Position numbers and translations under genes: made by a program. The notes beneath the pieces were generated by a model that saw nothing but the letters and a program-made list of their open reading frames with translations, had not been told where the DNA came from and did no database searches. A DNA stretch of 37,308 bases from Vicinamibacteria bacterium (GTDB lineage Bacteria; Acidobacteriota; Vicinamibacteria; Fen-336), in contig JAFGSN010000121.1 of assembly GCA_016934575.1 (NCBI GenBank), forward strand, positions 1 to 37,308, given 5' to 3'. This document shows positions 20,589 to 29,694 of this stretch, one piece after another (positions within the stretch are counted from its first letter, which is position 1; each line of letters opens with the position of its first letter).

Positions 20589-21550
20589 GACGACACCTCA
20601 GAGAAAGCGTTGTCCTGCGCGGCGGCATTGATCTTCTGAATGAAGACGTCTTCGAGAGACGGCAAGGTCGGCCGAGCCAAATCGACATCCACTTCCTTGT
20701 CGCGAAGCTGTCGCGCGAGGCGCCGCGCCGCGGCGCCGCCTTCTTCGGGATCCACCGCGGGCATCCATGCATGCAGGCGCTCGCCGAAAACCTCGACGTC
20801 GCCGACGTCCGGCAATCCGCGCAGAATCCCGGCCGCGATCCGATGGGGCCTGGCGAGAATCTCGATCACCGTGCCCCGCCATGCTGAACGCAGCGTATCG
20901 GGCGTGTCAACGGCGAGCAGGCGTCCTTTGTCCATGAGCGCCACGCGCGTGCAACGCTCGGCCTCGTCGAGATACGGCGTCGAGACGAGCACCGTCAGAT
21001 CGTCGCGCTGGAGGCGCGTGAGCAGCCTCCAAAAATCGCGCCGCGAGACGGGATCGACCCCGGTTGTCGGCTCGTCGAGCACGAGCAGCTCCGGCGTGTG
21101 AACGAGCGTGCAAACCAACGACAGTTTCTGCTTCATGCCGCCGGAAAGACGCTCGGCCAGACGGTCGCGAAAAGGCGTCATGCGCACCATATCGAGCAAC
21201 TCGTTGCGACGCTTCCGCCAGCCAGTTACGCCGTGAATCTCGGCGAAAAAGGCGATGTTTTCGTCCACGGTTAGATCGCCGTAGAGCGAGAAGCGCTGCG
21301 AGAGATAACCGACGCGATGCGTGAGCGCACGATGATCGGCCAGCGGGTCCAGACCGCATGCAGTGACCCGGCCGGCGTCCGGTTTGAGGAGCCCCAGCAC
21401 GAGTCTGATCGTCGTCGTCTTGCCGGCGCCGTCCGGACCGATGAGGCCGAACATCTCTCCGCGCGCGATGGCGAACGAGACGCGCTCCACGGCGCGAATC
21501 TCACCGTAGCGCCGACGCGCGTCCTCGATCCGCACCATGTCGTCGCTCAT
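20585..21550 (-). CDS. ABC transporter ATP-binding protein (second)
   Basis: Walker A GPDGAGKTT; LSGGMKQKLSLV signature; LVLDEPTTGVDPVSRRDFWRLL. Confidence 0.95.
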   Translation of the reverse strand: MSDDMVRIEDARRRYGEIRAVERVSFAIARGEMFGLIGPDGAGKTTTIRLVLGLLKPDAGRVTACGLDPLADHRALTHRVGYLSQRFSLYGDLTVDENIAFFAEIHGVTGWRKRRNELLDMVRMTPFRDRLAERLSGGMKQKLSLVCTLVHTPELLVLDEPTTGVDPVSRRDFWRLLTRLQRDDLTVLVSTPYLDEAERCTRVALMDKGRLLAVDTPDTLRSAWRGTVIEILARPHRIAAGILRGLPDVGDVEVFGERLHAWMPAVDPEEGGAAARRLARQLRDKEVDVDLARPTLPSLEDVFIQKINAAAQDNAFSEVSS

Positions 21551-22515
21551 GAGCCGGCCTGCGGAACGATATGGGCCTCGGCCGGCATGCCGGGTTTGAA
21601 GAGGCCGTCCTTGTTTTCGAGGCGGACCTTGATCTTGTAGACGAGCTTGACGCGCTCGTCGCGCGTCTGAACGTTCTTGGGCGTGAACTCGGCCTTGGGC
21701 GCGATGAAGGACAGCGTCCCTTCCCGCCGCTCGCCGTTGTCGGTCACGACCGCGGCCTTCTGTCCCAGACGAATGCGGCCGAGGTCTTGCTCGGAAATAT
21801 AAGACGTCAGCCAGGCGTCATCGAGATTCGTGATCACAACGAGCGTCGTGCCGCGCTCGACCAGTTCGCCCGGCTCGACCAGTTTCTCGGTCACGATCCC
21901 CTTCGCGGGGCTTGTGATCGTGGCATCCTCGGATTGCTGGTCGAGCTGAGCCATGCGCGCATCCGTGGCCGCCAGACGCGCACGCGCCGCGGCGATCTCC
22001 TCGGTTCGCGCGCCGGCCTTGAGCTTTGACAGGCGTTCGCGAGCGGAGGCGAGCGCCGCGGCAGCGACGTCCCGCCGCGTGCTCGCGTCGTCGCGCGCCT
22101 TCACCGTGCCAGATCCCGATGCGAGCAGTCCGGCCATCCGTTCAAGGTCGCGTTCGGCGCCGTGCTTCTCCGCCTCGAATCGTTGAACTTGCGCCTCGGC
22201 GTCGGCGACGTCCTCAGCTCGCGCGCCGGCCGTGAGCAGATCGAGCTGGGCCGCGGCCTGGCCTCGTTCTCCGCGCGCGGCGTCGAGCGCGAGGCGCGTG
22301 TCCGTCGTGTCCAGGCGCGCCAACTCTTGCGCCACCTCGACGCGATCTCCTTCCGCGACCGGCATTGCGACTACGATGCCGCCGACTTTGGTCGACACGC
22401 GCACTTCGGTCGCCTCGACGTGGCCGGAAGCGACGATGGGCGCTTCGTTACGACTCGGCGAACAGCCGGCAAATGGAATGAAAACCAGCGCGACGAAGAC
22501 GACGATACGCGGCAT
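21547..22515 (-). CDS. HlyD-family membrane fusion protein, lipoprotein
   Basis: ASGHVEATEVRVSTKVGGIVVAMPVAEGDRVEVAQELARLD; lipobox FAGC; ATG at 22515, one base after the TetR stop. Confidence 0.92.
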   Translation of the reverse strand: MPRIVVFVALVFIPFAGCSPSRNEAPIVASGHVEATEVRVSTKVGGIVVAMPVAEGDRVEVAQELARLDTTDTRLALDAARGERGQAAAQLDLLTAGARAEDVADAEAQVQRFEAEKHGAERDLERMAGLLASGSGTVKARDDASTRRDVAAAALASARERLSKLKAGARTEEIAAARARLAATDARMAQLDQQSEDATITSPAKGIVTEKLVEPGELVERGTTLVVITNLDDAWLTSYISEQDLGRIRLGQKAAVVTDNGERREGTLSFIAPKAEFTPKNVQTRDERVKLVYKIKVRLENKDGLFKPGMPAEAHIVPQAGS

Positions 22516-22516
22516 G

Positions 22517-23191
22517 TCAACTCTCCTTTTGCGTATTCTCGGTCCTACGCGGGCCTGCTGCGATCCCATACAAAATAACTTCCTGTATGTGCGCGACGAA
22601 ATCATTTGCCGTAGGCATGACGACCGGAAGCTTCAGTTCGGACGCAATCCTCCGCCGGCGCGGCTCGGTTGCATAGAAGAACACCAGACTTCCGATGATT
22701 CCAAGATGCGCGAGGAAAGGATGAACCGGGCGAAAGACGCCCTCGCGCACGCCGCGTTCGATAACGCCGGCGACTCCTTCGAATAAACCGAGAATATGAG
22801 GCACGATCTCTTCGTCAAAACGTCGCCCACCGGTCAGCACTTCGCGCAAGAGCAGAGCCGGAAAATGCGGCCGCGCGACCGTCGCCAGATTGTGGAAGGC
22901 GGCGACGAAATCACGGAGCACATCCTCCGGCGACCGGCTCGAATCACGCAGCTCATCCACTCGGCGACGCGCTTCCGCCAGTGTCGTCCTCAGGATCTCG
23001 GTGTATAGTCGCTCCTTGCCGCCGAAATGGTAGTTGATGAGCGCCTTATTGACGCCGGCCTTTTGCGCGATCGATTCAACGCTGACGCCATCGAGACCAT
23101 GGTGAGCAAATAGCTCCGTCGCTGAACGAATAAGCGATTCCTTCGTGGCTACCGCACAACGGCTATGCGTTCGTTGGCATCGAGTCATCAC
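22517..23191 (-). CDS. TetR-family transcriptional regulator (CecR/DUF1956-like)
   Basis: SLIRSATELFAHHGLDGVSVESIAQKAGVNKALINYHFGGKERLYTEIL helix-turn-helix. Confidence 0.93.
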   Translation of the reverse strand: MMTRCQRTHSRCAVATKESLIRSATELFAHHGLDGVSVESIAQKAGVNKALINYHFGGKERLYTEILRTTLAEARRRVDELRDSSRSPEDVLRDFVAAFHNLATVARPHFPALLLREVLTGGRRFDEEIVPHILGLFEGVAGVIERGVREGVFRPVHPFLAHLGIIGSLVFFYATEPRRRRIASELKLPVVMPTANDFVAHIQEVILYGIAAGPRRTENTQKES

Positions 23192-23197
23192 TAACTC

Positions 23198-23226
23198 TTC
23201 AACAAACGTTTTAAACGTTTGTTGAA
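23198..23226. promoter_or_regulatory. Perfect 29-nt palindrome, predicted TetR operator
   Basis: TTCAACAAACGTTT-T-AAACGTTTGTTGAA, 14+1+14, 7 bp upstream of the regulator ORF. Confidence 0.8.
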
Positions 23227-23360
23227 TTTAATATAAGGCAGTCGCTGGCTCCTGTCAATAGTGATTCCAATCGACATCGATCCTTTCTTATCTCGCATTT
23301 ATTCAGAGAGATAGGCGCCGTTTGCGCCGATACACAGTCTCATTTACCATCCCAAGCGCA

Positions 23361-24770
23361 ATGAATTCGCTTGTGGCTCGAATGAGGTCTGCCGTCGTCA
23401 ACGGGAATTGGGACACTGTCGCTGAGCTTTCAGCTTCTCTCGCCTCCGCGAGGCAAGCATCTCCTCCCTCGGATTCCCGCAAGGTCTTCCTAGTCACTGG
23501 AGGCGCGGGTTTCATCGGATCTCATCTCGTCCGCCGCCTGCTTGCCGAAGGGCATCGCGTCATCGTCTTCGACGACTTCAACGACTATTACGATCCTGCC
23601 CTGAAGTATGAGAACATCTCTGACCTCCTCGGCCAGGATGCTTTTGAGCTCTTCGAGACGGACGTTCGTGACGACGAGAGCATGCGTTCTTTCCTTTCCG
23701 GCCGGCGAGTCGACGTCATCGTCCATCTCGCGGCGCGCGCCGGAGTGCGTTCCTCCGTCGTCGATCCCGCGCTCTACGTGACGACCAACGTGCTCGGCAC
23801 GCAAAATCTGCTCGACCTGGCGCGCGAGCATGCCGTCGCGTGCTTCGTCTACGCTTCATCTTCATCGGTATATGGAGAAACGAGCGAGCAGCCCTTTCAC
23901 GAGTCCCAACGCATCGATCATCCCATCTCGCCCTACGCCGCGACTAAACGCGCCAACGAAGGCCAGGCTGCATGCTATTCTCACCTCTACCGCCTGCCCG
24001 TGGTCGGCCTTCGATTCTTCAGTGTCTATGGCCCTTCGGGTCGTCCCGACATGGCCATCCGGCAATTCATCGAGAAGCTCGACCGCGGCGAGCCGATCAC
24101 TGTTTTCGGCGACGGCAGCTTCGAGCGCGATTTCACCTATATCGACGACATTGTTTCCGGAATATTCGGCGCGATCGAAGCGTCGCGCGATCGGCCAGGA
24201 TTCAACGATGTTTTCAATCTGGGCGAATCCGACACGATAAGCGTCCGTGAACTGGTTCTTCTCATCGCTTCGGAACTCGGGCTCGTTCGGCCGGCGAGAG
24301 ACGTGCTGTCGCTTGCCGATCACGAAACCAGCGCCTTGTTCGAGGAGTTGTCCTCGCGCGGCCTCATCGATCGTCGTCCCGAACAACCGGGAGACGTCCA
24401 TCGCACGTACGCCGACGTGACGAAATCACGAGAGGCGCTCGGATATGCTCCCGCTGTTCCTATCGCCGAGGGTCTGAAACGGACAATCGCCTGGCATCGA
24501 ACGAGAAAGAGCCTTGCGAACGACGTATCCAACGCGCCCTTGCTCGAGGCGATACGCGTCTTGAGCGGCCTTTGCCGGCGTTCGGCCCTCGACAGCTTCG
24601 GTCGAGAACAAGATCCGGGCTACGTCGAGAACGATGCGCTATCAGCCGCTTCCGCCATCCGCTTGATCGCTCGATGCGACTCGCCCGCTGTCGCCGCCCT
24701 CGCGCTTCATGTGCGGATCGGTCTGGCGCGTCGGCTCGAAAAGATCGCTTCAGCTCTTCTCAATCGGTGA
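23361..24770 (+). CDS. NAD-dependent epimerase/dehydratase (UDP-glucuronate/UDP-glucose 4-epimerase type) with N- and C-terminal extensions
   Basis: VFLVTGGAGFIGSHLVRRLL, YASSSSVYG, SPYAATKRANE; ATG at 23361. Confidence 0.9.
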   Translation: MNSLVARMRSAVVNGNWDTVAELSASLASARQASPPSDSRKVFLVTGGAGFIGSHLVRRLLAEGHRVIVFDDFNDYYDPALKYENISDLLGQDAFELFETDVRDDESMRSFLSGRRVDVIVHLAARAGVRSSVVDPALYVTTNVLGTQNLLDLAREHAVACFVYASSSSVYGETSEQPFHESQRIDHPISPYAATKRANEGQAACYSHLYRLPVVGLRFFSVYGPSGRPDMAIRQFIEKLDRGEPITVFGDGSFERDFTYIDDIVSGIFGAIEASRDRPGFNDVFNLGESDTISVRELVLLIASELGLVRPARDVLSLADHETSALFEELSSRGLIDRRPEQPGDVHRTYADVTKSREALGYAPAVPIAEGLKRTIAWHRTRKSLANDVSNAPLLEAIRVLSGLCRRSALDSFGREQDPGYVENDALSAASAIRLIARCDSPAVAALALHVRIGLARRLEKIASALLNR

Positions 24771-24844
24771 TCTCTGTTTTCCTGAACAGGATTCCGGCCC
24801 CGGTTATCGCCGGGACATGTTTTCGCCGGAATGACGAGTTGGCC

Positions 24845-25327
24845 CTATTCCGGCGCTGTCGGCACCGGCACGCTGATCCTCAGCGCTTCGAACATCCATT
24901 TGCCGTCGCGGTTCACCGCGACGGCAAAGACGAGGTGCGGCAACGGTCGAACGACGCTTCCATCCGGAGTCTTGACTCCCGCCAAAGAAGCCGACCCGTC
25001 CATGAACACCACGTCTTTCGCCACCTCGCGCGCGGAATCAACCGCGATCCGGAAGTGAGTCCCTTGCATGTAACCTCTGATCTCGGCCTCGAGCGCATTC
25101 TCGATCTTGGCACGGCCTTCCGCTTTCAATCCTGTCGCCAGCACGAGATCGCCTTCGGCGGTGAATAAACCGGCCATCGCCGCCGCATCGCCTCTCTCCC
25201 ATGCTTTCGAGAACTCGGCGGCCAGCGATCGAACGTCGTTCGGCGTCGCCTCTTCTTGCGCGAAAACCACGCCGGCAAGGGCCGCAACCGCAACTGCGAG
25301 CGCGATCCCGTATCTCGCGTGAGTCAT
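24845..25327 (-). CDS. Exported SnoaL/DUF4440-like (NTF2-fold) protein
   Basis: FSKAWERGDAAAMAGLFTAEGDLVLATGLKAEGRAKIENAL; RBS AAGGAGGAGAG before ATG 25327; signal peptide ending VFAQ. Confidence 0.8.
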   Translation of the reverse strand: MTHARYGIALAVAVAALAGVVFAQEEATPNDVRSLAAEFSKAWERGDAAAMAGLFTAEGDLVLATGLKAEGRAKIENALEAEIRGYMQGTHFRIAVDSAREVAKDVVFMDGSASLAGVKTPDGSVVRPLPHLVFAVAVNRDGKWMFEALRISVPVPTAPE

Positions 25328-25453
25328 CTCTCTCCTCCTTAACGTCTCTTTCGACCTTCCTTCGATATCAGAATGCATCTCTCCCGACAAGCCCCGTTTT
25401 GACTCGAGGCCGTCATTCCCTGTATTTTATTCGAGTGCAACGAGGTTAATCGA

Positions 25454-26572
25454 ATGATCATTGTCATGAAGGCCGACCTGCCCGAGGATTCAACCGATCT
25501 GCGTCGTGTCATCACGTTATCGGAAAGCTTTCCAGGCATCAACACACGAATCCACCGCATCCAAGGCGCGACGCGCTCTCTCACGGAGATTTACCTGCTC
25601 GGACCAACGCATGCCGTTCCCTCGGCCCCGTTCGAGGAGTTCGATTGCGTCGAGAAGGTCGTGCGCATCACCCAGAAGTTCCGCGCCATCGGCCGGCATG
25701 ACGCCGCGCTCGAGCCGGTCGGTTTCGAATATAACGGCGTGGACATCTCCCAGGATACGCTCCATCTCTTCGCCGGCTTGTGCGCCGTCGACACGCGCGA
25801 GCACGTCGAGGCCACGTTCGCCGCCCTCAAGCAGCTCGGAATCGTCACCACGCGCGCAGGCGCATACAAACCGCGCACGAGCCCCTATGATTTTCAAGGA
25901 CTCGGCGCGTCGTGCCTGCCCTACGTTTTCGAGCTGGCCGGCAAGTACGGCATCCGGATCATCGCGATGGAAATCACGCACGAGAGCCATCTTGACGAGA
26001 TCCGTGAAGGGCTCGACAGGACCGGCCGTCCCACCGGAGTCATGCTGCAAATCGGCACGCGTAATGCGCAGAATTACGAGCTGCTCAAGCTCGTGGGACA
26101 ACAGACCGAGTTTCCGGTGCTTTACAAGCGAGGCATGGGCATCACCCTGGAAGAGTCTCTCAACGCCTGCGAGTACATCGCCTCGGGCGGGAACCGCCGC
26201 ATTGTCTTCTGCCTGCGCGGCATGAAGACGAATCTCGGCGATCCTCACCGCAATTTCGTCGATTTCGCTCACGTTCCCGTCGTCAAACGACTTACTCGTC
26301 TTCCGGTGTGCGTGGATCCTTCTCATTCCGTGGGCCGCAAGGCCATCGCGCCGGACGGATTGCTCGACGTGTTCCACGTCACGGCCCAGGGCGTCATCAC
26401 CGGAGCCAACATGATACTGGTGGATATTCATCCACACCCCGAGTCGGCGTTGTGCGACGGTCCCCAGGCCCTCCTGCTCGAAGAGCTGCCGGCCTTCATC
26501 GCCGACATCGCCATCGTGCGCGAAGCGTATGAGAAGCGTCGCGCCCTCGCCCGCTCGTCGCTAGGCGCCTGA
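25454..26572 (+). CDS. DAHP synthase (type I-beta)-like protein, divergent
   Basis: N-terminal MIIVMK... ferredoxin-like domain; GAYKPRTSPYDFQGLG, LYKRGM, DPSHSVGRK, DIHPHPESALCDGPQAL. Confidence 0.85.
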   Translation: MIIVMKADLPEDSTDLRRVITLSESFPGINTRIHRIQGATRSLTEIYLLGPTHAVPSAPFEEFDCVEKVVRITQKFRAIGRHDAALEPVGFEYNGVDISQDTLHLFAGLCAVDTREHVEATFAALKQLGIVTTRAGAYKPRTSPYDFQGLGASCLPYVFELAGKYGIRIIAMEITHESHLDEIREGLDRTGRPTGVMLQIGTRNAQNYELLKLVGQQTEFPVLYKRGMGITLEESLNACEYIASGGNRRIVFCLRGMKTNLGDPHRNFVDFAHVPVVKRLTRLPVCVDPSHSVGRKAIAPDGLLDVFHVTAQGVITGANMILVDIHPHPESALCDGPQALLLEELPAFIADIAIVREAYEKRRALARSSLGA

Positions 26573-26585
26573 TCTCGTCGCCACA

Positions 26586-26630
26586 GCCTGGCAACGCTTT
26601 CGCGTGCCGAACGTCCGCACGCCTCCAGGC
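26586..26630. other. Possible structured intergenic RNA/DNA: nested hairpins
   Basis: GCCTGG(26586-26591)/CCAGGC(26625-26630) closing arms; overlapping alternative hairpin GGCAACGC-tttc-GCGTGCC. Confidence 0.25.
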
Positions 26631-26659
26631 CATGATGTGATAACCTCTTGTCATCGATC

Positions 26660-28015
26660 ATGAGGTTGGGATACCCAGGGTTTCGTCGTTCGGGAATGGT
26701 CGGGGTCGCGGCTGTCTTCCGTTTCGCCGTTCTCAGCGCGACGCTTCTTGCGTTGAACGGCGTGGACACCGTTCTGGCGCAAAGCGCGGACGATCCGCGC
26801 CTGGGGCAGGACGAGTTCGATTTGCAGGGTCGATCGAGCATCGTTCTCGGTGCGGGCGCGCGCGGCCTGGGCATGGGCGGCGCGTTCCTCGCGCGCGCCG
26901 ATGACGCCACCGCGGCTTCCTGGAATCCCGCGGGGTTGAGCTACCTGCTTCTGCCCGAGGTTTCGATCGTCGGCGCTCACAACGGATTCGACACCAGCAG
27001 CCTCTTCGAGAAAAGCCGTTCCCGGGGAACCTTGCTGGACTTCGCCGCCGTGGCTTTTCCTTTCAGAGTGCAAGGCGTGACCGGCTCGGTTCAGATCGGC
27101 TATCAGCGCGTGATCCCCTTCAGCGAGACGCGCACGATCACACGCCAGCGCGGCGAGACGAAGCTCGAAGCGCAAGGCGGTTTTGACGTTCTGGCTTTCG
27201 CCACGGGTTGGCGCCTCTCGCGTCGATTGCGAGTCGGCGTGGCTCTCAATCGCTGGACGAACGGCTTCTACCAGAGCCTCGATCGTCCGCTGACGGACTT
27301 CAAGCACTCGCGACAGCAGGTGGATTTCTCGTTGCGAGGATTCAACACACATGTCGGTCTGATCGTGTCCCCGATCGACAACCTGAATCTCGGCGCCGTC
27401 GGCAAGACGCGTTTCAGCGGCGACGTTCGCCTCCGCAAGCAACGACAAGACTCATACGGCATGCCGGGCGATCCAAGCCAGTCAACGAGCAACGCCATCG
27501 ATAACGGGGACATCCGCATCGACTTGCCTGCCGCTTGGGGCGTCGGCGTTTCATGGCGCGCTCGCAACTCGCTCACGATTTCCTCCGACTATACGCGCAC
27601 ATACTGGTCCAAAGCCTGGATCCGCAACTTCGTCACGCTCGAATCCACGTTGCCCGGATATCCGCCGCCGCCGCCCGCGCTTTACGAAAAGCTGCCCTAC
27701 CCGTTGCTCGACTCTTCTCAATCGGACACCGAACAACTGCGGTTCGGCGTTGAGTACGTCATCGTCAGCCCTCGCTTTCAGATTCCCCTGCGCGCCGGAT
27801 ATATCAGCGATCGCCAGATTTTCCTGTCGCGAGGCAAGGCGCCGCGCTTCAACGGCTATACGGCCGGCACGGGCTTTATTCTCGGCCCAGTCGCCATTGA
27901 CGCGGCTTTTCTCTACGAACGCGGAAGCATCACCGACGAGTCGTCCGTTCAAATCACCCAAACAACGCGGCGTCTCATCTTTTCGCTCATTTACCGCCAT
28001 ACCGCCTGCCCTTGA
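26660..28015 (+). CDS. OmpP1/FadL/PorV-like outer-membrane beta-barrel protein
   Basis: GARGLGMGGAFLARADDATAASWNPAGLSYLLLPEVSIVG; alternating beta-barrel-like C-terminus. Confidence 0.82.
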   Translation: MRLGYPGFRRSGMVGVAAVFRFAVLSATLLALNGVDTVLAQSADDPRLGQDEFDLQGRSSIVLGAGARGLGMGGAFLARADDATAASWNPAGLSYLLLPEVSIVGAHNGFDTSSLFEKSRSRGTLLDFAAVAFPFRVQGVTGSVQIGYQRVIPFSETRTITRQRGETKLEAQGGFDVLAFATGWRLSRRLRVGVALNRWTNGFYQSLDRPLTDFKHSRQQVDFSLRGFNTHVGLIVSPIDNLNLGAVGKTRFSGDVRLRKQRQDSYGMPGDPSQSTSNAIDNGDIRIDLPAAWGVGVSWRARNSLTISSDYTRTYWSKAWIRNFVTLESTLPGYPPPPPALYEKLPYPLLDSSQSDTEQLRFGVEYVIVSPRFQIPLRAGYISDRQIFLSRGKAPRFNGYTAGTGFILGPVAIDAAFLYERGSITDESSVQITQTTRRLIFSLIYRHTACP

Positions 28016-28176
28016 ACCGGTCTTACGACATGCGGTCGCAAGAATCAAGGCTTTATCCTTTGCAAGCGACGGCACCCATCAACACGTCGCCGTGATCGAG
28101 TGGAATCGCACGCCCAAATGCTCGCCCCAACGACTCTTGCGCTTGACCCGAGCGCCGCCTCCACGATACTCTTCGC

Positions 28177-28220
28177 CGGCGTCTGAAACGCCGTTGCTTG
28201 TCTGAAGCATTTATACTTCA
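28177..28220. promoter_or_regulatory. Two consecutive hairpins upstream of the second sulfatase
   Basis: CGGCGT-ctgaa-ACGCCG (28177-28193) and TGAAG-N8-CTTCA (28203-28220). Confidence 0.3.
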
Positions 28221-28230
28221 AAGAGGTGCG

Positions 28231-29682
28231 ATGATTCCCGTAAGCCGTAATCCCGAACGCGTCTGGGACGGCGTGTCGCTGTCCACGACGCTGGGTCTCG
28301 TGCTTGTAGCCGCCGGTTGCGCGAGCGACGTCACCGGACCGGGCGAGCCTCTGGATCGTAAACCCAACCTGATCCTGATACAGCTCGACGACCTTGACTT
28401 TCGAACCTACGAATCGATGCCGCGCCAACGACTGCTGCTCTCGGCGCAGGGCACGACCTTCAGCAACGCGATCGTCACCCGTCCGTTGTCCTGTCCCTCG
28501 CGCGCATCGGTCCTGACGGGTCTTTATGCACACAATCATGGCGTTCTCACAAACAGTCCTCCGCGCGGGGGATTCGAGGTTTTTCGTGACCTTGGTCACG
28601 AGATGACGACTGTCGCGACCTGGTTGCAGGCTGAAGGCTATCGAACGACGCTCCTAGGCAAGTACCTGAACCGCTATCCGGCCGGCGACGACACGTATGT
28701 CCCGCCGGGTTGGGACGAGTGGCATTCGCTCATGTTCGACCGAGCAAGCGAGTACGTGAGCTACTTCATGAACGAAAACGGACAGGTCGTGCCCTATGGC
28801 ATGGATCCGGAATCATACGAGACTGACGTGCTCGCGCACAAGACGGTCGATTTCATCGCCCGGCATTCAGGCGCCGACGCGCCGCCGTTTTTCATTCACC
28901 TGAACCCCTCGGCGCCTCACTCTCCGGCCGTGCCGGCGCCGAGGCACTCCGACGCCTTCCCGGGCGTCGGAGCGCCACGCACGCCGTCTTTCAACGAGGC
29001 CGATACCAGCGATAAACCGCAGTGGCTTCAAGCGATTCCGCCGCTGTCTTCGGAAGAAACCGACGAGATCGACGAGCTGACGCGCCGGCGTTACCAGGCG
29101 CTCCTCGCGGTCGAGGACATGACCCAGCAAATCCTCGAGGCGCTCGTGGCTGCGGGCAAACTGGACGACACCTACATCTTCTTTACGTCGGACAACGGCG
29201 TTTTCTCCGGGCAGCATCGCTTGCCGGGAGGCAAGAACGCCCCTTACGAAGAGGCCATTCGCGTTCCGCTCGTCGTTCGAGGTCCACGCGTTCACGCGGG
29301 AAGAATCGATGAAGCCGTCGTGGGCAACATCGATCTGGCGCCAACACTCGTTGAACTTGCTGGCGGCACGCCTTCCACGACGGTCGACGGACGCTCACTG
29401 GCCGCCCTGCTCAGGGGAGAGCGACCGGCGGATTGGCGCTCCGAGATCTTGATCGAAAGCGCCGCGGGCGGCTCGCCTTACCCGCTGCCGGCTTACGCCG
29501 GCTTACGAAGCGCCGCTCACACCTATGTCGAGTATTACAGCGGAGAAATCGAGCTGTACGATCTCTTCAAGGATCCCGATCAGCTCGTAAATATCGCGAA
29601 CACCGCCGATCCGGCTCTTCTGTCTCGGCTCGCGGCCCGGCTGGATGCTCTGCGGGACTGTCAAGGCCTGAGCTGCCGGTAG
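28231..29682 (+). CDS. Sulfatase (N-acetylglucosamine-6-sulfatase/arylsulfatase-like), lipoprotein
   Basis: NLILIQLDDLDFRTYESMP, PLSCPSRASVLTGLYAHNHGV, FTSDNGVFSGQHRLPGGKNAPYEEAIRVPLVVRGP; lipobox VAAGC; ATG 28231 with AAGAGGTG RBS. Confidence 0.92.
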   Translation: MIPVSRNPERVWDGVSLSTTLGLVLVAAGCASDVTGPGEPLDRKPNLILIQLDDLDFRTYESMPRQRLLLSAQGTTFSNAIVTRPLSCPSRASVLTGLYAHNHGVLTNSPPRGGFEVFRDLGHEMTTVATWLQAEGYRTTLLGKYLNRYPAGDDTYVPPGWDEWHSLMFDRASEYVSYFMNENGQVVPYGMDPESYETDVLAHKTVDFIARHSGADAPPFFIHLNPSAPHSPAVPAPRHSDAFPGVGAPRTPSFNEADTSDKPQWLQAIPPLSSEETDEIDELTRRRYQALLAVEDMTQQILEALVAAGKLDDTYIFFTSDNGVFSGQHRLPGGKNAPYEEAIRVPLVVRGPRVHAGRIDEAVVGNIDLAPTLVELAGGTPSTTVDGRSLAALLRGERPADWRSEILIESAAGGSPYPLPAYAGLRSAAHTYVEYYSGEIELYDLFKDPDQLVNIANTADPALLSRLAARLDALRDCQGLSCR

Positions 29683-29694
29683 TCTTGATACGCT

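Noticed and set aside
25517-26437. Minus-strand ORF of 306 aa
   Set aside because: Antisense to the DAHP-synthase-like gene; shadow ORF.
29481-29509. 10-nt tandem duplication (ccggcttacg twice) in sulfatase 2
   Set aside because: The frame is intact across it and motifs continue; chance codon repetition, though a possible slippage point.
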